Assembly (NCBI GenBank): GCA_037953745.1
Contig: JBAKBP010007908.1
Location: 1 to 64,000, forward strand
DNA length: 64,000 nucleotides
Source of the DNA: Lithodes maja
Taxonomy: Eukaryota; Arthropoda; Malacostraca; Decapoda; Lithodidae
Reading direction: 5' to 3'
Part shown: piece after piece, positions 9,528 through 18,425 of the stretch
How positions within the stretch are numbered: position 1 is the stretch's first letter
Layout of the letters: the number at the start of each line of letters is the position of its first letter
Notes under the pieces: generated by a model
What the model saw: the letters and a program-made list of their open reading frames with translations, nothing else
Told to the model about the DNA's origin: nothing
Database searches by the model: none
Made by a program: the position numbers and the translations under genes

Positions 9528-9668
9528 GTGAAACGTTACTCTCAATCTTTCTTCTACTCAACAGCTGAGCTCTGGAACTCTCTCCCAGAATCAGTCTTTC
9601 CCTCTTCCTATGACTTAAATTGCTTCAAACTCTGTATGTCCAGGCATTTTGGCTCGAATGTCCTTTAA
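9528..9668 (+). pseudogene. LINE ORF2 C-terminal fragment, copy 1
   Basis: A 46-codon frame ends in TAA and carries the conserved tail of Jockey/CR1-like LINE ORF2: A-E-L-W-N-S-L-P-E-S-V, then S-Y-D-L-N-C-F-K. Upstream RT is missing. Duplicated at 16,026. Confidence 0.75.
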
Positions 9669-9957
9669 TTTTGGCCCTGTCACTCTGTCAACTATGGGGA
9701 GGCACTCTCTATAGGCAATTCTGCCTTTTGCCTCCCTCAATCACATAGAAAAAAGAAAACAAATTTAAGGGAAAAACTTTCACCCCATTATAAGACCTAT
9801 TGTGCCATTTACTGAAGTGTTAAATGTTTGCATCTGTTGTGTTGGTCTTTTAGCCATTAATTTGTTTCAAATTAATGTTTCCAGAGTATACCACGGGGAG
9901 GTAAGACCAATAATACTCCATATTCAATTTAGGGAATACACCACGGGGTAAGACTAA

Positions 9958-10245
9958 TTATAGGTGAGAAGAGTGTGTATGGAGGTTGTCAGAAATATAG
10001 GAAGTTATTCTTATTAATTGTTTCATTTTTCTTATATTTTTGTTGTAAATCTGGGTGTTGAATGCTTGGAATGCTATGTGTGGGGTGTTGGGGGTGTGTT
10101 TGTGGAGGTTGTCAGAAATACAGGAAGTTATTCTTATTAATTTCATATTGTTCTTATATTTTTTTTGTAATTGTGGGTGTTGAATGCTTGGAATCTGTGG
10201 TAACGTTATCAATGAGATTAAGGACAGAGAACTTATGATACCGAC
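9958..10245 (+). repeat. Two diverged 115-bp direct repeats
   Basis: Two diverged copies share ggaggttgtcagaaatanag, ttattcttattaatt and a trailing tgggtgttgaatgcttggaa. No coding support. Confidence 0.6.
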
Positions 10246-10249
10246 TGGA

Positions 10250-10445
10250 TCGCGATTTTATGAACAATATATATGTACAGTATATACACACAATATGTGG
10301 ACAGACAGACAAACACTCTCTCCCTTCCGGTAAAAAGTAGGTTAACATCAATCAACTTGTCATACACACAATATGTGGACAGACAGACAAACACTTTCTC
10401 CCTTCCGGTAAAAAGTAGGTTAACATCAATCAACTTGTCATGCAT
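10250..10445 (-). repeat. Two short units of the 344-bp repeat family
   Basis: Two consecutive 75-bp copies of the segment cacacaatatgtggacagac ... catcaatcaacttgtcat, also a core of the array at 23.8-25.9 kb. Confidence 0.75.
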
Positions 10446-10659
10446 GGAAAGGTCTTAAAATTAAAGCCATTATTCTACTGTAACAAAAGTATCGTCATCT
10501 GGTGCATTTTCTGTTCAATGTTATGGAAGTTCACTCTGGTTAGAAAGTCAGGAGTCATGTATATGGAGCCCCAACTGTCCTATGAAATAGTGTTTTTGTA
10601 TTACGCAGTTTACAACAATTTATTCTACCACTCCGGTTGGATAGTCAGAGATTCATAAC

Positions 10660-11424
10660 GTTATCAATGAGATTAAGGACAGAGAGCCAAAATCTCTCAA
10701 TACCGATTTCTGACACTCTGACCCCAGAACCGAGAGATTAAAATATCTGGATGTGTTGACAATATATTGTCATAATTCATTTAACTTTAACTTCCCTAGA
10801 AACCATAAAATAATAGCACTCGCGCTAAAATAAAAAAATCTATCTATCGTCATAATTCATTTAACTTTAACTTACCTAAGACCCCTCGCCCTAAATTAAC
10901 CCTCTCACGACCATAGGACACAGAGGTTGCCAGATTAGCAATAAGAAATAGATGACTCTCACTGTTATAATTACCTCTCCAAAATTAGTTTTCTGCCCAC
11001 AGCTACCTCAAAGACAACTGCAGAGGTTGAAGTAAACAAACTAAAGGTTTATAGATACCCCTGACGGTAACAAAGGCTTTAAAGTATCCCTAATAGGCTC
11101 ACAAATCGTGTCAGGATGTGAGAGGGATAATAATCTATCTCTTTCTATCACTCTGGTTCTACCCAGAGATTTAAAATATCTGGATGTGTTGACAATATAT
11201 TGTCATAATTCATTTAACGTTAACTTACCTAGAAACCATAAAATAATAGCCCTCGCGCTAAAATAAAAAATAATCTATCTATCTCTAACAATGTGTTGAC
11301 AATATATTGTCATAATTCATTTAACTTTAACTTACCTAATACCCCTCGCCACCCTCAAAGATTATATTTTCATAATTCATTTAATTTTAAACTCGCTGAA
11401 AATAAAATAATTATTTCTAACATC
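10660..11424 (+). repeat. AT-rich tandem repeat with embedded TTAA MITE
   Basis: About four copies share gtgttgacaatatattgtca and cataattcatttaac, ending in cttacctaga or cttacctaat. A TTAA MITE sits between two of them. No coding support. Confidence 0.65.
10896..11130 (+). mobile_element. TTAA MITE, CCCTCTCACGACC family, copy 2
   Basis: Best preserved member: left TTAA at 10,896-10,899, then CCCTCTCACGACC, and right end GGATGTGAGAGGG followed by ATAA, a one-base change of TTAA. Internal sequence matches the 6.5-kb copy closely. Confidence 0.7.
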
Positions 11425-11492
11425 CTCAAGAGATTTAATATATCAAGACGTGTCATATGTTACTTAGGGATATACACTTTTAGGTGTTAGTG
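11425..11492 (+). other. 68-bp segment inverted in the paralogous copy
   Basis: The sequence from ctcaagagatttaatatatc to aggtgttagtg is present as its reverse complement at 16,462-16,530, flanked there by the same right neighbour (tggggtgttgatagg). Confidence 0.8.
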
Positions 11493-12045
11493 GTGGGGTG
11501 TTGATAGGATGGGAAAGAAGGCAGAGATTGGAAGTTGTTGTTCGGGGAAAAAGGTAGTCTCTCCTTGTCATTATTTTAACCACATTGCTTGGGACTTCTG
11601 GGGATGTTGGTCTTTTAGCCATTAATTTGTTTCAAATTAACGTTTCCAGAGTATACCACGGGGAGGTAAGACCAATTATACTCCATATTCAATTTAGAGA
11701 ATATACCATGGGTTCCTTTTTAATTAGATTAAGGGTATAGTTAACACAATATTATCATAATTCACTAAAACGCTTCACCGTACCACTCACACCTCAGTCA
11801 CATATGTGGACATATTATTCCTTATAAACAAATATATAATATATATATAATTATATAGACATAGGTTAATAGTGAAAAAATAGTTGGTTAATCAATGTAT
11901 TAGGAAAGAATACTTAATACATAATATAAACAGGGTCAACATGTCAGTTTGTTGAAGTGTTGTGAAGCATTCTGCTAAAGGGTTAAGGTATTCAATTTCC
12001 AACCCCACTGCAAATATCCCATAAGGTCATTTGGCTGTTGAGAGA

Positions 12046-12241
12046 TTAACCCTCTCCGACATACGATGCAATTTTGAGCCTATTAGGGATACTTTAAAAC
12101 CTTTATTACCATTAGGGATATTTAGAAACCTTTAGTTGCATTTGTCTTTGAGTTAGCTGTGGACAGAAAACTAATTTGGAGAGAGTGAGATAACTCTATT
12201 TATACTGGCAACCTCTGAGTCATTGAGTCTGAAAGGGTTAT
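12046..12241 (-). mobile_element. TTAA MITE, reverse copy
   Basis: Begins TTAACCCTCTCCGACATACG at 12,046 and ends gaaagggttat. The interior is the reverse complement of the 6.5-kb element. It ends just 3' of the small minus-strand gene. A copy lies at about 17,084-17,273 in the duplicated block. Confidence 0.7.
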
Positions 12242-12247
12242 GATACA

Positions 12248-12709
12248 TTATTTTTTAGATTTATTACCTATTGTAATGAACTTTATGTCTACGTTACCCA
12301 TAACGGTATTAACCATCTTAATTAAATTATTGGCATAGATTGTCCTCTTTGATTGGGGATGCAAACCTTTCGTGAAATTAGGGTCATGTAATATATTAGG
12401 GTCATTTAAGAACTTGTATACATTCTCCTCCTCCTCCTCCTCCTCCTCCTCCTCCCTTTGTTTAATGGGAGTAAGGGTGATAATATTAGTGCATAATGCC
12501 TTAGTAACAAATGCCCTAATATTATTAACATATATGGCATTACTTAAATGAGACTTGGAAACACCATTGATTTGGTTGTCCAGGTCTTCGATCATGTCCC
12601 TTAAATTGCTTACATCCATAGCATCATTCTCTTTTACGGTTTCTGGGATGTTTCCATTCGCCATTCTTTCAGAGTGGGTTGTACAATCTCTGGGTACTTT
12701 AACCAAAAT
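12248..12709 (-). CDS. Unrecognised acidic small protein, copy 1 (possible 3' exon)
   Basis: Open from a splice-acceptor-like site (minus: ttttccatttcag, exon from 12,709) to TAA at 12,250-12,248. Two readings are possible: a terminal exon entered by splicing, or an ORF from the ATG at 12,664 (138 residues, context gaaagaATGg). The protein has an acidic helix (N-L-R-D-M-I-E-D-L-D), a run of ten Glu encoded by a GAG microsatellite, and an internal echo: A-I-Y-V-N-N-I-R near the middle and T-I-Y-A-N-N-L-I near the end. AATAAA lies 13 bp before the stop. I do not recognise the family. The second copy at 17.3 kb is also fully open, which supports recent function or recent duplication. Confidence 0.6.
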   Translation of the reverse strand: MLVKVPRDCTTHSERMANGNIPETVKENDAMDVSNLRDMIEDLDNQINGVSKSHLSNAIYVNNIRAFVTKALCTNIITLTPIKQREEEEEEEEEENVYKFLNDPNILHDPNFTKGLHPQSKRTIYANNLIKMVNTVMGNVDIKFITIGNKSKK

Positions 12710-12714
12710 CTGAA

Positions 12715-13240
12715 ATGGAAAATATACTAAAATTTACAAAAACTATTATTAAAAATAATTTAAATTATGTAAAGTAATACATATATAAAAATGGGTATGG
12801 GAAATGTACACACTATGCAGGGATGTAGTTGGTTGCAAGAACAACAAAAAGGTCCATATATCTAAAGGCATGGCTTCCACAGCCATATCTCCGAGCACAC
12901 TCGAGGAGTCAAATACTAAAAGTTGATCTTAACGGGTGTGATATTCACCTAAAACCAGTATACTGACTGTACACCAATCCGTAACCTTACCCCAGTTAAC
13001 GGGTGTGATATTCACCTAAAACCAGTGTACTGACTGTGGAAAGCAATTCGAGGGAAGTGAATTCCAAAGAGTAGTAGCTCTGGGGGTAAATGAATTCTGA
13101 TAAGCAGACTCTATAACTGGGATATCTACAAGAGACGTAGACATATAATAGAGCTAAAATCAGTACACACTGACACAGAATAAACTTAACATTTCACCAG
13201 AACACATGGAAACATGAAGACATATATATATATGTGTATG
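12715..13240 (-). promoter_or_regulatory. Shared upstream module of the small gene, copy 1
   Basis: AT-rich intron-like sequence (12,713-12,800), then a module whose reverse complement includes acttttagtatttgactcct, cgagtgtgctcgga and, twice, actggttttaggtgaatatc. The same pieces flank the amplified ORFs at 49.5-52.5 kb, suggesting a common source element. Function as a promoter is inference. Confidence 0.45.
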
Positions 13241-13870
13241 TGTGTGAGACAGTCTCCCAGAAGATAAAATAAATAACCCTACACTAGACATATTCGTCCA
13301 CATAGAATAAAGTAACATAACACCCTACACATTATTAAACATATAACATATAGAATACATATTATAAATAGGGGGACTAGAGAGGGGGAGAAATACCTTT
13401 TATGTCGGGCTAGATTAAAGTAATATTTGACGACATTTCGAAAAATAGAATACAAATTATAAATAGGGGGACTAGGGAGGGAGAGAATACCTTTTGTGTC
13501 GGGAGCAGTATAAATTGTAATTGGTTCCCTATGAGATGGGGCTATTTATATGTTTGGAAAAGGGGGGTGGCTACTGGGGGTGGAGTCTAAATGAAGGGGT
13601 ATGTGTGTGTTGTATGGTGGATCTCTCACACACCCCTTTATTTAGACTCCACCCCCACTAAACACTCCCCCTTTCCAAAAATATAAATAGCCCCATCTCA
13701 CAGAGAAAAAAATACAATTGAAGCTTCTCCCGACAAAAAAGATATTCTCTCCCTCTGTATTCTATAATATATATATATTGTATAATGTGTAGTGTGCTGT
13801 GTTAGTTTATTCTGTTTGAATGTGTCAAGTGTAGGGTTATTTATTTTATCTTCTGGGAGACAATATCGAG
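13240..13870. mobile_element. Foldback element 1
   Basis: A long imperfect inverted repeat centred near 13,617. Inner arms (about 13,500-13,607 and 13,630-13,737) pair over about 105 bp, with a loop of about 20 bp; both contain gagatggggctatttata-type sequence in opposite orientation. Weaker pairing continues outward through gggagagaatacctttt to cagtctcccagaagataaaa at both ends. No ORF. Copy 2 is at 21.6-22.13 kb. Confidence 0.8.
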
Positions 13871-13914
13871 TGTTCCAACCAGGTCTCCCCAGTACATTTC
13901 TCGAATATCTAGGT

Positions 13915-15530
13915 GGTCAGTTTAGGAATGAAGATAAGCAAATTAACACATTAAATAAATACAAAACAAACACATTAGGGCACTCGGTAATAAGCGTTGT
14001 AAAAAAAATTGAAATGCCTAATTTCCAACTCGCTCTACCTCAAAATTTTGTTAGAGAACATTTTATATTTGTATACATATATGGAAGCGGAATTTCACGA
14101 GGATTCCACCGGTAACTTCAGAATTACGATAAACCAAATAGTAAGTGAGATAAACGAATAAACGTGAAAGGTATTGCAAAAACTGATAAACACTTGGATT
14201 TGGGCGCCTGGCGTTTCTGAGCTGTTTTTATCCACCAACAAATCCACGTATTTGGATAAATGAGGTATCATCGGCTTCGTTATAGATTGAACTTGAAGAT
14301 ATTAAATTAGGGCACTCGGTAATAAGCGTTGTAAAAAAAATCGAAATGCCTAATTTCCAACTCGCTCTACCTCAAAATTTTGTTAGAGAACATTTTATAT
14401 TTGTATACATATATGGAAGCGGAATTTCACGAGGATTCCACCGGTAACTTCAGAATTACGATAAACCAAATAGTAAGTGAGATAAACGAATAAACGTGAA
14501 AGGTATTGCAAAACCTGATAAACACTTGGATTTGGGCGCCTGGCGTTTCTGAGCTGTTTTTATCCACCAACAAATCCATGTATTTGGATAAATGAGGTAT
14601 CATCGGCTTCGTTATAGATTGAACTTGAAGATAAGCAAATTAACACATTAAATAAATACAAAACAAACACATTAGGGCACTCGGTAATAAGCGTTGTAAA
14701 AAAAATCGAAATGCCTAATTTCCAACTCGCTCTACCTCAAAATTTTGTTAGAGAACATTTTATATTTGTATACATATATGGAAGCGGAATTTCACGAGGA
14801 TTCCACCGGTAACTTCAGAATTACGATAAACCAAATAGTAAGTGAGATAAACGAATAAATGTGAAAGGTATTGTAAAAACTGATAAACACTTGGATTTGG
14901 GCGCCTGGCGTTTCTGAGCTGTTTTTATCCACCAAAAAATCCATGTATTTGGATAAATGAGGTATCATCGGCTTCGTTATAGATTGAACTTGAAGATAAG
15001 CAAATTAACACATTAAATAAATACAAAACAAACACATTAGGGCACTCGGTAATAAGCGTTGTAAAAAAAAATCGAAATGCCTAATTTCCAACTCTCTCTA
15101 CCTCAAAATTTTGTTAGAGAACATTTTATATTTGCATACATATATGGAAGCGGAATTTCACGAGGATTCCACCGGTAACTTCAGAATTACGATAAACCAA
15201 ATAGTAAGTGAGATAACCGAATAAACGTGAAAGGTATTGCAAAAACTGATAAACACTTGGATTTGGGCGCCTGGTGATAATTTGTTTCTGAGCTGTTTTT
15301 ATCCACCAAAAATCTATATATTTGGATAAATGAGGTATCATCGGCTTCGTTATAGATTGAACTTGAAGGTAAGCAAATAAACGCATTAAATAAATACAAA
15401 AAAAAACACATTAGGGCACTCGGTAATAAGCGTTGTAAACAAAATTGAAATGTCTAATTTCCAACTCGCTCTACCTCAAAATTTTGTTAGTGAACATTTT
15501 GTATTTGCATATATATATATATGGAAATCG
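13915..15530 (+). repeat. 365-bp tandem array A
   Basis: About five units, marked by attagggcactcggtaataa at 13,974, 14,306, 14,671, 15,036 and 15,410. Unit 2 is 332 bp because a short stretch near the unit end is missing. The frames within units (for example minus 15,386-15,126) are interrupted differently in each unit; I see no coding constraint. Confidence 0.85.
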
Positions 15531-15830
15531 CGTCCGGATGTGAGAGGGTTAATATAGCCTGGCAGTGATCACTCAAGGGTAGATTTACGCTTGAGTTTTT
15601 TTTGTCTGGACCCATCTCTCTAGTGAATGCATGATACGGCGGGTTCATTGCTCATATTATCGCTTATTACACCTTTCTTTTTTACAGCACATAGTTATAA
15701 ATAACAACATTTTTAATAAGACAGTATCCGCCAACAATAGGCTACTTAGTTACAATGCAGAACAAAAATGGGGACCCCGTAATGGAATATGTCACGAAAT
15801 GATCGAGAATTAGCGTAGATATATTCGAGC
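15530..15830 (+). repeat. 250-bp dispersed repeat, copy 2, with MITE end
   Basis: ggatgtgagagggttaatat (the right end of the TTAA MITE family) followed by the repeat also found at 6.76 kb and, reversed, at 22.2 kb. Confidence 0.7.
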
Positions 15831-16025
15831 AAGGCAAAAGTCTGGTGTTAGTTGGCAACTCGATCTGTGTGTGTTAACAATTGAATTGTATTATTTCCGG
15901 CTATATGGATAATTTAGGTTATTTCCAATGTCATCTACTTTAATTTAGTAATATATGAATCATTATGTGATCCCTTCGTTTTCCATGGGACCCCTACTCT
16001 GTACAACTAACTCTCCTACCCGAGA

Positions 16026-16166
16026 ATGAAACGTTACTCTCAATCTTTCTTCTACTCAACAGCTGAGCTCTGGAACTCTCTCCCAGAATCAGTCTTTCCC
16101 TCTTCCTATGACTTAAATTGCTTCAAACTCTGTATGTCCAGGCATTTTGGCTCGAATGTCCTTTAA
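16026..16166 (+). pseudogene. LINE ORF2 C-terminal fragment, copy 2
   Basis: Paralogue of 9528-9668, same 46 codons and stop. The first codon shown is ATG where copy 1 has GTG. Relic only. Confidence 0.75.
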
Positions 16167-16461
16167 TTTTGGCCCTGTCACTCTGTCAACTATGGGGAGG
16201 CACTCTCTATAGGCAATTCTGCCTTTTGCCTCCCTCAATCACATAGAAAAAAGAAAACAAATTAAGGGAAAAACTTTCACCCCATTGTAAGACCTATTGT
16301 GCCATTTACTGAAGTGTTAAATGTTTGCATCTGTTGTGTTGGTCTTTTAGCCATTAATTTGTTTCAAATTAATGTTTCCAGAGTATACCATGGGGAGGTA
16401 AGACCAATCATACTCCATATTCAATTTAGGGAATACACCATGGGGTAAGACTAATTATAGG

Positions 16462-16530
16462 TCACTAACACCTAAAAGTGTATATCCCTAAGTAACATAT
16501 GACACGTCTTGATATATTAAATCTCTTGAG
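16462..16530 (-). other. 68-bp micro-inversion at a duplication junction
   Basis: Reverse complement of 11,425-11,492, sitting exactly where the 1.5-kb segment of copy 1 is missing. Confidence 0.8.
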
Positions 16531-17083
16531 TGGGGTGTTGATAGGATGGGAAAGAAGGCAGAGATTGGAAGTTGTTGTTCGGGGAAAAAGGTAGTCTCTC
16601 CTTGTCATTATTTTAACCACATTGCTTGGGACTTCTGGGGATGTTGGTCTTTTAGCCATTAATTTGTTTCAAATTAACGTTTCCAGAGTATACCACGGGG
16701 AGGTAAGACCAATTATACTCCATATTCAATTTAGAGAATATACCATGGGTTCCTTTTTAATTAGATTAAGGGTATAGTTAACACAATATTATCATAATTC
16801 ACTAAAACGCTTCACCGTACCACTCACACCTCAGTCACATATGTGGACATATTATTCCTTATAAAATAATATATAATATATATATAATTATATAGACATA
16901 GGTTAATTGTGAAAAAATAGTTGGTTAATCAATGTATTAGGAAAGATTACTTAATACATAATATAAACAGGGTCAACATGTCAGTTTGTTGAAGTGTTGT
17001 GAAACATTCTGCTAAAGGGTTAAGGTATTCAATTTCCAACCCCACCGCAAATATCCCATAAGGTCATTTGGCTGTTGAGAGAT

Positions 17084-17273
17084 TAACCCTCTCCGACATA
17101 CGATGCAATTTTGAGCCTATTAGGGATACTTTAAAACCTTTGTTACCATTAGGGATATTTAGAAACCTTTAGTTGCATTTGTGTTAGCTGTGGACAGAAA
17201 ACTAATTTGGAGAGAGTGAGATAACTCTATTTATACTGGCAACCTCTAAGTCATTGAGTCTGAAAGGGTTATG
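17084..17273 (-). mobile_element. TTAA MITE, reverse copy in duplication
   Basis: Paralogue of 12,046-12,241 with a short internal deletion (ctttgagttag reduced to gttag). Part of the segmental duplication, not an independent insertion. Confidence 0.65.
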
Positions 17274-17278
17274 ATACA

Positions 17279-17728
17279 TTATTTTTTAGATTTATTACCT
17301 ATTGTAATGAACTTTATGTCTACGTTACCCATTACGGTATTAACCATCTTAATTAAATTATTGGCATAGATTGCCCTCTTTGATTGGGGATGCAAACCTT
17401 TCGTGAAATTAGGGTCATATAATATATTAGGGTCATTTAAGAACTCGTATACATTCTCATCCTCATCCTCCTCCCTTTGCTTAATGGGAGTAAGGGTGAT
17501 AATATTAGTGCATAATGCCGTAGTAACAAATGCCCTAATATTATTAACATATATGGCATTACTTAAATGAGACTTGGAAACACCATTGATTTGGTTGTCC
17601 AGGTCTTCGATCATGTCCCTTAAATTGCTTACATCCATAGCATCATTCTCTTTTACGGTTTCTGGGATGCTTCCATTCGCCATTCTTTCAGAGTGGGTTG
17701 TACAATCTCTGGGTACTTTAACCAAAAT
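17279..17728 (-). CDS. Unrecognised acidic small protein, copy 2
   Basis: Paralogue of the 12.2-kb gene, open throughout, with the same acceptor-like site and an ATG at 17,683. Outside the Glu/Asp tract I count seven substitutions: five change the residue (N/S, K/T, K/E, H/Y, T/A) and two are silent. The acidic tract is shorter and mixed (E-E-D-E-D-E). The 5:2 ratio does not suggest strong purifying selection, though the number is small. Function unknown. Confidence 0.55.
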   Translation of the reverse strand: MLVKVPRDCTTHSERMANGSIPETVKENDAMDVSNLRDMIEDLDNQINGVSKSHLSNAIYVNNIRAFVTTALCTNIITLTPIKQREEDEDENVYEFLNDPNILYDPNFTKGLHPQSKRAIYANNLIKMVNTVMGNVDIKFITIGNKSKK

Positions 17729-18420
17729 CTGAAATGGAAAATATACTAAAATTTACAAAAACTATTATTAAAAATAATTTAAATTATGTAAAGTAATACA
17801 TATATAAAAATGGGTATGGGAAATGTACACACTATGCAGGGATGTAGTTGGTTGCAAGAACAACAAAAAGGTCCACATATCTAAAGGCATGGCTTCCACA
17901 GCCATATCTCCGAGCACACTCGAGGAGTCAAATACTAAAAGTTGATCTTAACGGGTGTGATATTCACCTAAAACCAGTATACTGACTGTACACCAATCCG
18001 TAACCTTACCCCAGTTAACGGGTGTGATATTCACCTAAAACCAGTGTACTGACTGTGGAAAGCAATTCGAGGGAAGTGAATTCCAAAGAGTAGTAGCTCT
18101 GGGGGTAAATGCATTCTGATAAGCAGACTCTATAACTGGGATATCTACAAGAGACGTAGACATATAATAGAGCTAAAATCAGTACACACTGACACAGAAT
18201 AAACTTAACATTTCACCAGAACACATGGAAACATGAAGACATATATATATGTGTATGTGTGTTAGACAGTCTCCCAGAAGATAAAATAAATAACCCTACA
18301 CTAGACATATTCGTCCACATAGAATAAAGTAACATAACACCCTACACATTATTAAACATATAAAATATAGAATACAAATTATAAATAGGGGGACTAGAGA
18401 GGGAGAGAATTACCTTTTAT
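17728..18420 (-). promoter_or_regulatory. Shared upstream module, copy 2
   Basis: Same content as 12,715-13,420, leading into the outer arm of the foldback family and then the 648-bp array. Regulatory function is not shown. Confidence 0.4.
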
Positions 18421-18425
18421 GTCGG

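Larger units (their letters stand above)
9367..13420 (+). repeat. Segmental duplication, copy 1
   Basis: Pairs with 15,868-18,420. Matching blocks are about 9367-9965 and about 11,490-13,420; the intervening 1.5 kb is absent from copy 2 except for an inverted 68-bp piece. It carries a LINE tail, a reverse TTAA MITE, the small minus-strand gene at 12.2 kb and shared upstream modules. Confidence 0.85.
13898..15866 (+). repeat. Repeat block present in inverted orientation beside the other foldback
   Basis: Starts directly after ccagtacat at the outer edge of foldback 1 and ends with gttggcaactcgatct. At foldback 2 the same ccagtacat is followed by agatcgagttgccaac, the reverse complement of this block's far end. 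The block contains the 365-bp array and a 250-bp dispersed repeat. Confidence 0.85.
15868..18420 (+). repeat. Segmental duplication, copy 2
   Basis: Nearly collinear with 9367-9965 plus 11,490-13,420, with the 1.5 kb between them missing and a 68-bp inverted piece at the junction. Divergence is low, a few per cent by eye. Confidence 0.85.

Noticed and set aside
10440..10658. 72-residue plus ORF
   Set aside because: Starts within repeat sequence, no recognisable domain, no regulatory or splice signal.
13915..15530. Proteins of 60-125 residues in the 365-bp arrays (also 22.5-23.7 and 27.1-30.2 kb)
   Set aside because: Frames differ between units through indels and stops, no consistent start, no conserved protein signal.
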